A stretch of DNA of 64,000 bases, taken from positions 186,001 to 250,000 of the forward strand of contig NADL03000758.1 of NCBI GenBank assembly GCA_002205965.3, written 5' to 3'. This document shows positions 46,991 through 57,665 of this stretch, piece by piece. Source of the DNA: Kappaphycus alvarezii (Eukaryota > Rhodophyta > Florideophyceae > Gigartinales > Solieriaceae). The notes under the pieces were generated by a model. It was not told the DNA's origin and did not search any database. It saw only the letters and a program-made list of their open reading frames with translations. The translations under genes and the position numbers were made by a program. The first letter of the stretch is position 1; each line of letters opens with the position of its first letter.

Positions 46991-47922
46991 GTTTCTTATT
47001 TCTGATGCCTTCATTGACCTTGTACAGAGCAAAAAAATCTGTTATTGTACGTTGGCCCGATACGAATTATTAAAAATTATTATTATTTCATGATTGCAAT
47101 GTAATGTTTATTGAATTTTTTTAGTTTTTCCGTTGGCAAAATTTGTACTCAATTGGGTACAAATCAATTTGGAGTAGACACTAGTACACTGCGGAACTTG
47201 AATTCGTTCATTAGAGGATTCAATATCCACGGATTCTGCCTGCTTTTTCGATTTGTAGACATATGAAATCCAGATTGGGCACTGTAAAAATTACTCATGA
47301 GTAAGGAGGAATCCACATCTGTCGATAGAGTAGGAACATTTTGAATTAAACTGTAGTTTGGCAGCCTATTAGGCACCTCCAACCTGTGCGCTACGTGAAG
47401 AGCTACAGATAAACTACATTTGCATATTGCTAATTTTCTAAGCAGTCTCATCTTCACTCTCGACGTCGCAACGCTCCTCCGAGCTTCACATCCCCTACCC
47501 AACAAACCATCTACGTTCTATCATGCAACACAAAAAAACACTCTGGCGCGCATCGTCGAGAAGGATTCTGTCCAGAAACACATGCTTCATAATTCAATTC
47601 TGATAAACCACAACGAAGAAGTTTTTTTTACTCAAACATCAACGATACAGGTTACTACGTGATGAGACCGTAAGGGTATACGCTCGGTACTCGTGTATAT
47701 CTGATTTGTTAATCCAAACGCCCTATCCTATCGAAAGCGGACTTCTTAAGAAAGTTTTGGTTTAGACGCGCCCAAATTGCAGTCCTGTCAGTGTTTATCA
47801 GGTTAAAAGGTATGTAATCAATTTGCAACGGCTATCAGTGCAATTATACTACTGCTTTCTGTATCTTTCTTCGGAGCATGAGCGCTCCGAACAGATGATA
47901 CGACCTTGAAGTCGAGTTCAGA
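46991..47922. other. Region before Harbinger-like copy 3
   Basis: No supported gene. The 80-codon open frame at 47420-47662 is unremarkable. The 5' part of the following transposase element, including its terminal repeat, may lie here but was not recognised. Confidence 0.3.
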
Positions 47923-48625
47923 ATGAGGGAGCCTGTTTTGAGCGGAGTGTTCTGGGAAGCCAAGGAAAAATTCATGGAGAAGAAGTCACACTTGATTTAT
48001 TTCCGTCCCGAGCTTATGCAGCGCAGGGCCTGCATTAAAGCTGCCGCGTTTGCGGGAAAGGGCGTTTCCGACGATAGCCTTGTAGTCTTTATTGATTTTA
48101 CGAAGATCCGCATATGTCGCCCCGGTAGAACGTGACCTATGAGCGTGGCGTGTACTCAGGCCACAAAATGCATGTATTTCCTGATCTAACATACTGTCTT
48201 TACCCCTAATGGACTCCTATTTTGCCTAAGTGGGCCTGAGGAAGGACGTCGTCACGACCTAACGCTGCTCAGGAAAAATGGTCTGGAGGAGCAGTTGATC
48301 AATACCCTGTGTATTGAAGAACGCCAGATCTAAATTTGTGGAGACTCTGCGTATGTTCTCAGGCCTGACATGCAAAGACCGTGGAGCATCTTCTGGATTA
48401 CTGCTAAGGTAAGTCAAGCTCGGTTCAGTGTGGAGTAAAATTACAAGGATTTGAAACAATTCTTGTCTAGTAACGACTTCGCGCGGAATCTGAAAGTGAG
48501 GAAGCCCCCAATCGCATTGATGTTCAGGCCGTCTGCAGTTCTGTTGAACTTTCGCACATGCATACCTAAAGGGTGCCAAACGTCAATCTACTTCGAATCC
48601 GAGGCCCCTTCTTTACAGTAATTCC
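47923..48625 (+). pseudogene. PIF/Harbinger-like DDE transposase, 3' two-thirds (copy 3)
   Basis: Plus strand: FWEAKEKFMEKKSHLIYFRP, SLVVFIDFTKIRICRPGRT (first catalytic block, 'FIDGT...CRP' with Gly to Phe), YSGHKMHVFPDLTYCLYP-like text across a frame change (about 48150-48205), EEGRRHDLTLLRKNGLEEQL (second Asp, about 48238-48297), CGDSAYVLRPDMQRPW (third region, about 48345-48390), and a C-terminal NYKDLKQFLSSNDFARNLKV to FESEAPSLQ. A stop and shifts interrupt it. It converges on the minus-strand ORF at 48780-49757, as for copies 1 and 2. Confidence 0.75.
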
Positions 48626-48779
48626 AAGAAAGCGCGTAAGGCCTTCGAATGGCTTCTATGTATGGCTAGGAGCGTCTTTTACTAAATAAACCTTTTGCAG
48701 ACCTGCAGGGCCGCGTTCCATTGTCGTGGAGTGATAGCCCGTAACAATGGAAAGCAAACTCTTTTCTTTGTACTATGCC

Positions 48780-49757
48780 TGGAATCCTGACTGGTTGTCG
48801 TACCTAGCAAACAACATCTCCATCAGCGAAAGAGACTTAATCTTCTCCTCTCGTTGCCCTTTCCTCTCTTCTTTCTCGAACTTAGTCCAGCTTAAGCCTT
48901 CTCTCAAGAACGGTTTGTGCTCGTTCGTACCGGGCATCCCTGGTTTTGGTTCGCTCTTGCTCAGAAATGATGCGATCCAGATCTAACTGTGCCATTTTGC
49001 TTCGACTTCTCAACAACTGTTAAGCTCTTCAATCATATGAGCATCTAAATCCGGAACAGATATCACCCAACGAGCGCTTCCTCGCTTTTTTCGCTTTTTC
49101 CTAACCTCCCTTTTCCCTCTCTGACTTTTCATTCCTCTTCTTATTTGTAGTTCTGTCCGTAATAGCTTCTCAAGCTTCAATGAGAGCTCTTTCCATCTCC
49201 TTTTGTTCTTCCTTCTCCTTTTTCCCCATCTTTTCACGCTTACCTATTTCGAAAAATAAGTCGTCCAGCGGCTGAAAAGACTCGCTAATTACTTCACTTA
49301 CACCGGAAGCCGACGCGTTTGACTACACCGACCTACGTCTTGCTTCAACGAGCTCTAGGAAACGCTCATGCAGGAACTTACCTGAGGGCTTTTGCGGGTG
49401 TCGAAAGACTGTAATAAGCACCTCTGATATGAACACTTCCCTCGCTTTTTGGAATTCCTTAAGCTTGCTTCCATTGGAGGTGATATAATCATCAACGGCT
49501 CGAAAAGACTTCAGTAAAAGGAAATTTTGTGGTGCGTAGTTGAATCTCTTCACCTTTCTGTCTTTACCATTGTCCGCAGAACCAGACGAGTCTGATTTTC
49601 CCTCTAAAACTTGTGCACCTGACTCGCATCGAAGCGAGACGGCTGGAGCACTTGGGACAGTTGACATTGTAGCAGATAGTATCGCAGCAGTTGAAAGAGC
49701 AGCAATAGGAAGAGCAGTAGTAGGGCGAACAGTAGAAGGCAACATTGCAGGCATCAT
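48780..49757 (-). pseudogene. Accessory ORF of Harbinger-like element: SANT-like region plus coiled coil
   Basis: Starting at 49757 (MMPAMLPSTVRPTTALPIAA), the first 144 codons are open. An Ala/Thr/Pro-rich leader is followed by a basic helical domain (RFNYAPQNFLLLKSFRAVDD ... FQKAREVFISEVLITVF ... KFLHERFLELVEARR). After a stop the reading continues with LDDLFFEIGKREKMGKKEKE, a charged coiled coil and MAQLDLDRIISEQERTKTRD (about 49000-48940). The helical domain resembles Myb/SANT-like domains of Harbinger second proteins in layout, without a clear Trp pattern. Its convergent position beside the transposase supports that role, which remains inference. Confidence 0.5.
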
Positions 49758-52756
49758 AGAAAGCGGAAAAGTGGCGCTGAAGTCCGTAGATTTTGAAGTT
49801 GATAAGTGTGGAGTTGAGACGGGGTGGTGTTCTAGGATTGCTCTACGGTGTTAGGGCCATGAAATAACCGTTGACCCATATCATAAGACCGCAGTTCCCG
49901 CGCTTTCCGCCATGGAACGCAGGCCGTAAGTCATGTTGTTTTGTGGATTCCTCGCCGTTGTCCGGTACCAATTTCTGTGAAATTTTTTAATCCGTCACAC
50001 GTGTCGGGCATTAAATGCCGAATTCCAATGGATTCCTTGCGACTTAAATCCTCTAATGCAATTGGATACTTCGTTGCCTCTTGAAAACACCCGTTTTCTA
50101 CCACTCACATCCCTTCCCAGTCGGCCCCCCAAAAATGAGTCCTCTATAATTCTAATCATACTTGGTGTCGGAAAATCAGCCTGCTCGAGAAGTATGTATA
50201 CTAAATATTATTCTCGCAAAAACTAGCAAAAATATTGTAGACTTTCAGGAGTTACCTAATCCATGATGACAGTTGCAACCGGGACTAAGAAGGGTGCAAA
50301 AATTTCTAGAAGCCTTGCTTAGCAGAATCCTCGTGTATTCTACATGTATTGAAAGTACATACTCGGGTATTACTTCCAATCTTAAAGGTGAAATTGTATG
50401 TTCAAGTATTCTAATGCGCATCCAGAGGCCATTCTCAGGCCACACTTCTCGAAAAGGCGCTTCAAAAATCGCCAGACGGGAATTTGAGGTATCGACGATG
50501 AGCGAACATGTCATTCAATCCCAACAACATAGGACTGCCTGTAAAAACAACAAGAACTTTGATGAACATGGAAGGATAGCTTTGTATGTCGTTTGTAGTG
50601 GTATATAATTCTTTTCTAAATAATCATTAACTTTATTACGAAACTTGAACTTTCTGAAGCTCCAGCAAAGTCCCGACGGAAAGAATCTGCGATTTAATTT
50701 TCAACTAAATTCTATTAACCGAGAAGCGAGGTAAACGCACCAATTTCAAACAAAGATGGTCAGCACCGGCAAAACTTAGGTGCTATATTTTAAAACTAGA
50801 ATTTAGCTTTAACCACGTCGTATTTTGACTCATATTTCCAATGTCCGCGTTTCATCTGGGAGTTCAATTGCAGTAAGCAAGTTTCAAAACCGTGCAGCCT
50901 CGTCTCTTAGGTCCATCGGGGTCGCTTTGACATTAAATGCTGGTCTGCTTCTTCGTCAAAAATATACTTCAGCAACCTTTACCGGGATCCAACGGTCACA
51001 TTTAAATAATAGTGTGGCTGATAGTGTGGAAGTTGTCTTACAAGATTAATCTAAAAAATTCCAAATGACTCTTTCTTCATTGTATGATGAGAATAAAAGT
51101 ACTATCGAAAGGTTTGAGCCCTATTAATACAAAAACTTCCAGTCCAAATGACTCTTTACACGCAGGAAGTGGAAGCAAATACTGCAGCCGAGAAAGTACA
51201 AACGAAGAGTACTGCAGATATGGTTGGACTGAAAGAACTCGTATAAAATAGGTTCAAGCAGCCCTTAATACATAGGAAGTAACTTAGCTCTCGAAGATGG
51301 ACATAGCAGTTTTATGTGGCCCTATCTAAAGTATCTCTCACAAGGCATGTTCTTCATATTGATAACTCCAATGTGTCGGATTGAAAAGCCGGAAGAGTCA
51401 ATAACATTCACTTACCAAGCCCAAAGTTCGAAATTAGAGACCCAGAAAAGTATATGTAAGTAGTGTATGTAGATATAAAGTTGATATCTCACCAATAACA
51501 ACCAAAAACAGTTTCAACATCAGCAACCGGCATCAGATTCAACATCAACAGCCACAACATTCAACCACAACAAAATCGACCTAAGTACAGCTGAGTCAAC
51601 ACAAAACTATTCCATGGATTCAAACGCAAGTGCGTTGATAACCACAGAAAGAGAAAGTCTTATCAATTTCTCCGAACTCGGCAAGCGCATCTTGTGATAT
51701 CGCAAAATGATCATATACGGCGTTTTAATAAGTAAAGGCAATGGTGGCGTTATGTGCGGATACGCTGCCAATTTACATACTTTAATCAGAACCGGGGTAG
51801 TGAAACTGCTGTCCGTCCGTGGAATCGTCGATGTCATGGAAATTTCAAAAATGTGTGCCAGTTCGTGAAGGAGAAATACTGCAGGGGTACCCTTTCAAAG
51901 ATCTTCACAAACACATATTTCCTGCCCCTAGTCCTGCGATAGCTGAGAAGTTCTCATCAAAACCACGGTCGCGGTACAATAGAAAAAGTACCGTCACGAC
52001 CGATTGATTTCTTGAAAGACACATGCAAGCCGATTTTTTTTCGATCACCATTTTTTATGGCAATCGTACCGCGAAGAACGATATTTCCGTGGAATGTTAC
52101 CATACTTTTGCTAAAAGATGCTGTTACGGAGGAGCTCTGCCGGATTGCCTCACAATTCACGAGATCTAGCTGGAACTGTCCATGAAGGCCAGTATGAATC
52201 AATGGTAATTGTATTTAGAAGACCTTATTTGGCTACTCGTACCTTTTTGCTTCGAACTCAGCATGTCTGCTGAAAGGGCTCGCAGCTAATTTTTAGTCAC
52301 CATTCCATAGCGGCCCATTTTCACCGCAGTGTTTTCTCCGCGGCCGCCATACTGTACAGGCTAATGGGATTTTCACCGTATGTTCCACTCGTAGTAAACC
52401 AAGCGAAGCACTTCCCCCTTTTTGCCCAATTGTAATCGAAAACAGCTGAATAAAGATACCTCATCGAATGCAGATCTGACCTGAATGAATTCTTCCGGGT
52501 ACTTTGCGATGATAAATTGATTCGTTGAATTAGGCGATCTAATCTAATGCCGATGTTCTATTTGTCGTTTTCCTTCACGATTCAGGACAGGCTAGCACTT
52601 TTCAATTCTGACTGAGCCTCTAGTTGACGGACATCATTTACTGAAAACAATTTTTAATGACGATCGGATAGAAGAAGTTGGACGATGGAAGTCTTGTAAT
52701 CACGCTATGAGTTTACAATAGGGAATATTTGATGCAGCGAAAGGTCAAGGTCACCT
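49758..52756. other. Gene-poor region
   Basis: About 3 kb without recognisable domains. The longest open stretch (50273-50608, plus, 111 codons) has no family motif. Near 51495-51600 there is a CA/A-rich run with loosely repeated 'caacatca' words. One ACTGTACAG word lies near 52350. Confidence 0.35.
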
Positions 52757-53900
52757 TTGGATGTCCCACCATGCAGCATGGACGCAACAGCTCTTATTAA
52801 TTCGAATACGGGAGATCCAATCGGGGCGCCGAGGAGGTCAATGTCTTCCGTGGAAAGGTCCCTCTCGGGGAAACTGTGGTGTAGAGGAGATGTCCAGTTG
52901 CCAGGCTGTCACGGACAGAATAGACGTGTTTTTGCCAGAGTCAAATACAGAGCCTTGATCATGTCCTCTGGAGCCAAGAACCATGACTGCTTTCTCAAGC
53001 GCCGCATGAGTGCCGATAAGGGTGCAGTCATTCGCATACAATCTGTATTCATTCGGCTATCGTCTTTGCTAAGGGATGCACTACAAGCGAAGGGACCGCA
53101 TACTTGCCGGTCCCCTTTTTGGACTCCTCGGCTAGAGATGCCTTGTGCAGACGCTACAATAAATATTAGCGACAGCTTGTTGCGAGCCTACACCATGTTC
53201 AATAAACAAACAACAGAGCCACGGTATCGTAGTCGGTAGGTATTTGATCATGCGCTGTCTCGAGAACCGGTTGAAAGCGTTATATGCATTCCCAGACACC
53301 AGTGTATACTCTACCTCGTCGCATTGGCGCCCGAGCAGTCTCGGTGCTTTGTGTCTGGCCACTTGCAAGGGTGCGAGATACTCCCTCGTGTCTTCCAGTG
53401 CTTGTGGTAGAAACATCTTAAGTGCAAGTGGCCCCAGGGGCGACTCAATAGCAATGAGGCGTATCTTATCTGACCAATGTAGGATGGGCAGCAGCGTCGC
53501 AAAAAAGATCGGGGGAATCGTCCGCGAGGTACACCTGGGCTGGCCTCCTCTCCACATCAGTTAACACCGAGATGCCTGTCACCCCTGCTTCAGTGCTCCC
53601 CGTTTTGTTGGCGAACAACGAAGGAGCTGCAGGTACGCTCTGTTCGGGCACGGGGCGGAATTTGGGTTCAGGCGACAGACAGCGCGTAGAATCGCCGCCT
53701 CAGTGATGTCCATCAGGAGCGTAAAGTTCTCGCTTCGGTGGCTGTCACCAGAGACAGTGGTGCTCGGTGCAACTTGCGCAGACGTTCTATAACTTCCGGA
53801 TCACGCACGTCAGCGATCCGCGACTGATGTAGGATGCATATCGCACGCCCGTATTGCGTGTTTGCAGCTAAATGGGCTGCCCGGCGAAATTGAAGTCTTA
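52757..53900 (-). pseudogene. LINE-like reverse transcriptase core, degraded (copy I-5')
   Basis: Minus strand, high to low coordinates: an N-terminal helix region (YGRAICILHQSRIADVRDPE then VIERLRKLHRAPLSLVTA, about 53860-53750), GNAYNAFNRFSRQRMIKYLP and TIPWLCCLFIEHGVGSQQ (about 53310-53190), and YANDCTLIGTHAALEKAVMV (about 53040-52980), the YxDD box with the first Asp changed to Asn, followed by LGAPIGSPVFELI-like text near 52830-52790. The order is that of the palm domain. Stops and shifts are frequent. The endonuclease tail does not follow on this strand. Confidence 0.7.
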
Positions 53901-53914
53901 CTAGTATCGGTCTG

Positions 53915-54359
53915 TTGGCGGTGACACCAGGGGATTCGCTCTTCTATGCTCTGATAGGCTTGAACTGCTTATGTCCAAAGTTTATTCCATTCCCTTGCAA
54001 TGGCGCGACGGATGCGTTTGCCAAGTCCGTGGCCATCCCTTTTCTGAGACCGCCATCCCGCTTCTCCACGCATCGAACGTCGCAAAACTGCAGCGGGAAT
54101 GTCTATCCGGAAGAAGGCAGTGCGGAATGCAGCAGCTTTCCTTGCTTTCGCTGCAGTGCGGGAGAGCTATACGAGCAATATGACGAGACTGTGCATGCAA
54201 TTACCGAGTATGCAGTCAAAGATCTCCGACGGCCTTAGCGGACTGTGCAGTGCACTATCGACCAAAGGAATGGGCGTCGTAAACGTGGACTATTCGTGGG
54301 TTTCTGAGGAGATCATCAGGGGTATTGTTACTGGCAAAAGAGAAAGGAGGGACGAATGA
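53915..54359 (+). other. Unrecognised open frames next to RT copy
   Basis: Two overlapping plus-strand frames of 86-107 codons. The second (54099-54359) reads SIRKKAVRNAAAFLAFAAVR and ALSTKGMGVVNVDYSWVSEE, which looks protein-like, but I do not recognise it. It could be part of an element ORF. No start or promoter is evident. Confidence 0.25.
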
Positions 54360-54421
54360 ATGGCGAGATGCCTTGCTCACTCGTTGTCCTGGTGGGGGAG
54401 CAGGCTAGGGTTGTGCCTTCT

Positions 54422-55021
54422 TCATCCGCATCTCCTTCGTGCGCTGCGCGGGGCGCGGGTGCGGTTCTTGCGTTTCTCGGTCTGCACCGTCATTTTGGAG
54501 GGGGCTCCGAGGATCGGGCTTGGGTTGTTTGAGTCGCTGGGCGGAGCCTGTTTCCTTCGGTTTAGAAACCCTAGGGTTGCCAAGCGAGGGGTGCGCAGTT
54601 TTTGGTGGCGTGGGTGTCGTGCTGTCGCTAGTTGCGAAGCACGCTCGGGTTCCTCCAGGATTGTAGCGGGTTCCGGTATCTCCACTCTATCGTCCGGGAT
54701 ATCTGTAGTGTCGTGGTGGGCCGCTGCCTGAGTGTCTGGCTCCCAGGTGCACTAGGGGTACCCTGCACATCCGATGTAACCTGTTGGTACGCGGTTCGTC
54801 AGCCAAGGGTTCGTCCTTTTGTTCCTTTGCCGGTGCCAAGTGTGAGCACCCCCATTAGAAACCTTGTAATAAAGTTCTACACAAATATAGTTCCCTAGTG
54901 GTAAGGTAGCTGCTGCTTCGCCAATGAGGCGGGTGGTTGCTCCCGCTACGGCCTTTTGATCTGTCATGTTTACTGCATATTGGAGATTATGGTCTTCATG
55001 TCCACACGGCACACAATACAT
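54422..55021 (-). pseudogene. Degraded copy of unknown element ORF (inverted relative to 57666-58535)
   Basis: Minus strand shows VAGATTRLIGEAAATLPLGN (about 54957-54898), then HTWHRQRNKRTNPWLTN and, after a frame change, RVEIPEPATILEEPERASQL and a Thr/Pro/Arg-rich end. These are clearly homologous, at both DNA and protein level, to the plus-strand ORF at 57666-58535 (LTGAITRLIDEAAATLPLGN; VEIPQPASVRKDPESATPPA). The two copies are about 3 kb apart in opposite orientation and flank RT tails. The product is unknown. Confidence 0.55.
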
Positions 55022-55919
55022 TACAAATAGGGGTATTGTACAAATATGCCGCTTCGTATGAACATCTTTTACGATCTACCCCTCCTGCTTTCATCCTCTT
55101 CTCTTTCTCCTTCTTCAACCTTTTCGATATTTCCCAAGCCTCTCCTCAACACCCTCGTTCGGCGAAAGCCAAAAGCGACATTGCACGTTCGCCACCCTGG
55201 GCTGACATAGATAAAGCGCACATGCAATCAAGAGTTGAAACAACAACTCTGGGGGGATAATCTTTAATTTGTTCAAGTACCTGCACCATGCTGGAAATCA
55301 AGTACATGCACCATGCAGGAAGTGGCCTAGGCTACACGGAACAGAAAATCTTTAAGTGCTGCAAGGCACGAAAGTGTGCGGAGAGTATTCAGAGATCAAC
55401 TACGCAGGCAGGTGGCGGGTGGCAAGCTGTCGCGCCTGCATCACTTGGAGCGTAAACGCAAAGCGAGTAACGAAGTCGCGAAGTTCTTGCTGAGGAGAGG
55501 CGCAGCATGCGTCGGAAGAACCTCTGGCCCTCGTCACGCAAGGCCCCATAGATATCAGCTCCGACAGGGGAATGGAGGATATCGTGTTGGTGGTAGTAAT
55601 CGCCGTAATGACGCTGTTTCTCGCGCTCTGTGAGTGTCGCGGCAGTGCCTGCGGACTGGACTAGAATACTGTGCACCTCCAGGCGATGGCTGAACCTTGC
55701 ACCTGCTCGAATAAAAATGGGCAACCACAGGGGCAACCACAAGAAAATTCCAACAGCAAATACGAGATAAAGATAGCTTGAAAAACGGCCGTATCGCCCC
55801 TCCAAACCTTAAAAGGTGTGCAGCAGGAGGCACAGGCAAGGGTCCACTGGCGCGACGACTCATTGTTGACACACCCCAACCCGGCTCAGCACAGCACCGA
55901 AAAAGTTCGACATCGGATT
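55022..55919. other. Stretch between element copies
   Basis: A minus-strand open frame of 138 codons (55389-55805) contains a hydrophobic segment (LVFAVGIFLWLPLWLPIFI) that could span a membrane, but there is no other support and the interval lies among element fragments. A 'caccatgc' direct repeat occurs near 55285 and 55308. No gene is supported. Confidence 0.3.
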
Positions 55920-56765
55920 CGTGGCCTGGCGTTCCGGAACAGCCCCGGCGCCGCTTTTCTCATAGCCCATCCCACAACCGCCACGGTGGTGTCCTCGGCC
56001 CACTGGTAGACCATGATCCGCCGGCACCTAGGCCTCCCCGTATACGACGACTCTCGCCCGCTCACCTGCGCCCACTGCAACCAAACTATGGACGCACTCG
56101 GGGACCACGCGGCGGACCTCTGGCCTGCCGGCTTCGGCCGCCCGCACCGCCACAACTCGCTGCGCAACGTTTTCGCCTACCACGTTGCTCGCGCTGCGGG
56201 CCTGGACTGCCAATACGAAGTCCCGCTCCTTGTCCCGGGAACGAATATCCGCCCAGCGGACATTCTCATACAACCCCCCCCCTGCCTACAGGCCAACAGG
56301 TCCGCCCCATAGCCTGCGACCTAATCGTTGTCTCGCCATTCAAACAAGGCGTGCGCACAAGGGCCACACAAATGGCCGGCGGCGCCGCCGACATTGCCCA
56401 CCGAGACAAAGTCACAGACCTGGAGCGCAAACTGGTACGCCGCATCCCGCCCCCTTCGCACATCACCCTCCAGAAACCGAACTTTAAGTTTCAGCCCCTG
56501 GCTTTCGACTCCTTGGTTGCCCCATCCCCCGCCTCGATTATGTTCCTCGAAGACTTCATCCCGCGCATCGCAGAGAAGTTCAACACAACCACAGCAGTGA
56601 TCCGCAGACGTATTTACCAGCGCATTAGTTGCACACTGTGGTCTCCTGTTGCAATGGCGATTCTATCGCGAGCCCCACTGCACGTGCCTGACGTCGAACA
56701 TCCGGTTAGTTCTTAGCCGTATAGTCAGTCCTGCAGTGTACATGATAGATACTCAGTGAAGTAAA
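55920..56765 (+). mobile_element. LINE-like element 3' end: knuckle, REL-endonuclease tail and 3' UTR (copy I)
   Basis: The most complete plus-strand tail. Order: MIRRHLGLPVYDDSRPLTCA, CAHCNQTMDALGDHAADLW (C..C..H knuckle, last Cys replaced), HRHNSLRNVFAYHVARAAG, YEVPLLVPGTNIRPADILIQ, then a frameshift inside a run of nine Cs (about 56272-56281), RPIACDLIVVSPFKQGVRTR, AHRDKVTDLERKLVRRI, FKFQPLAFDSLVAPSPASIM, VIRRRIYQRISCTLW and PVSS with TAG at 56716. The 3' UTR CCGTATAGTCAGTCCTGCAG matches copy H. Repairing the C run would give one ORF of about 230 codons. The PD-(D/E)XK reading is inferred. A longer upstream open frame in the other phase is a shadow. Confidence 0.75.
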
Positions 56766-56789
56766 GTTTCAGAAATGCAGTAGGGCTGG

Positions 56790-57345
56790 ACTGCCAGATC
56801 GTGGTCCCGCTCCCCGTGCCAGGCACTGGGCTGCGACCCGCTAACATACTGGTCCACCAAGCAGCAGCCCCGAAGGCACTGTGTTCCGCCCGATCGCCTG
56901 CGATGTCACTGTTGTCTCTCCGTTCAAGGATGACGTACGGTCAAAGGCGACTCGGGAAGTGAGTGGTGCTGCTGCAATTGCGCACTGCAACATTGTAATC
57001 AACCTGGAGCGAAAATTGTCGTGTCAACTCCCCCGCCCAGGCCCCCAGTTTGTGAGTTCCAAACGCTGGCCTTCGATGACCTGGGTTCGCCTTCCGCTGC
57101 AACCATCCTCGTCGTCGAGGAGCTCTTGCCGGGCATCGAGGAGAGTTCAACACATCCGTTGAAGTTATCCGCACATGCATCTGCAGGCGCGTTATACAAT
57201 ATAGCCGCCCATTGCAAACTTTTTCTTTTCGCGCATGTCTTGCACTTAGGCAACGTAGACCAACCAGTTAGCTCGTAACTAGCAATACGGTATAGTCGGA
57301 TCCTGCAGCGGACACCCATCATGCTAATGCCTCATAAAGTTATAC
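56790..57345 (+). pseudogene. Second tandem RT-element endonuclease tail (copy J)
   Basis: It follows copy I immediately, in the same orientation. It reads LVHQAAAP-like text, then FRPIACDVTVVSPFKDDVRS (about 56881-56940), IAHCNIVINLERKLSCQL, FQTLAFDDLGSPSAATILVV (after a frame change, about 57057-57116) and PVSS at 57278. Its 3' UTR TATAGTCGGATCCTGCAGCG is that of copy C rather than copy I, so two subfamilies sit head to tail. The upstream knuckle is missing. Confidence 0.7.
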
Positions 57346-57665
57346 TGTAGTGTAAGCATGAACGCATACAAACGACGTCAACCAGAACAACGAAAACTCT
57401 GGACGAACTTGGTGACACACTGGCAAGGGCACAGATTACGTTCCATCGAAGACCGTACATTCCTTCGAAGACCGTAGGTTGAAAAGCGATAAGAAAAAGC
57501 GAGTTTTGAAAACCACCACCGCTTACCGGGCGCGATTTCCTTCGCTTACAGACTGGATCACTTCAGCGAGCACGAGCACCGGTACCACTCCCACCCAGGG
57601 CCCCAAAACGCCACAGCCAATACCCAATCAGTACCGCGCCCATCCCGTTAACGGAACGACGGAAC
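57346..57665. other. Spacer between RT tail and unknown ORF
   Basis: It contains the end of the RT 3' UTR (GCCTCATAAAGTTATACTG just before), then a short duplicated word cgaagaccgta (near 57448 and 57465). A 103-codon open frame (57479-57790) overlaps the start of the next ORF in another phase. No independent gene is supported. Confidence 0.35.

Noticed and set aside
55778..56716. 312-codon open frame as a single protein
   Set aside because: Only its second half (from about 56290) is the RT endonuclease tail. The first half is Pro/Arg-rich out-of-frame reading; the true frame (CAHCNQTMDALG..., HRHNSLRN) runs in another phase and joins at the C9 run.
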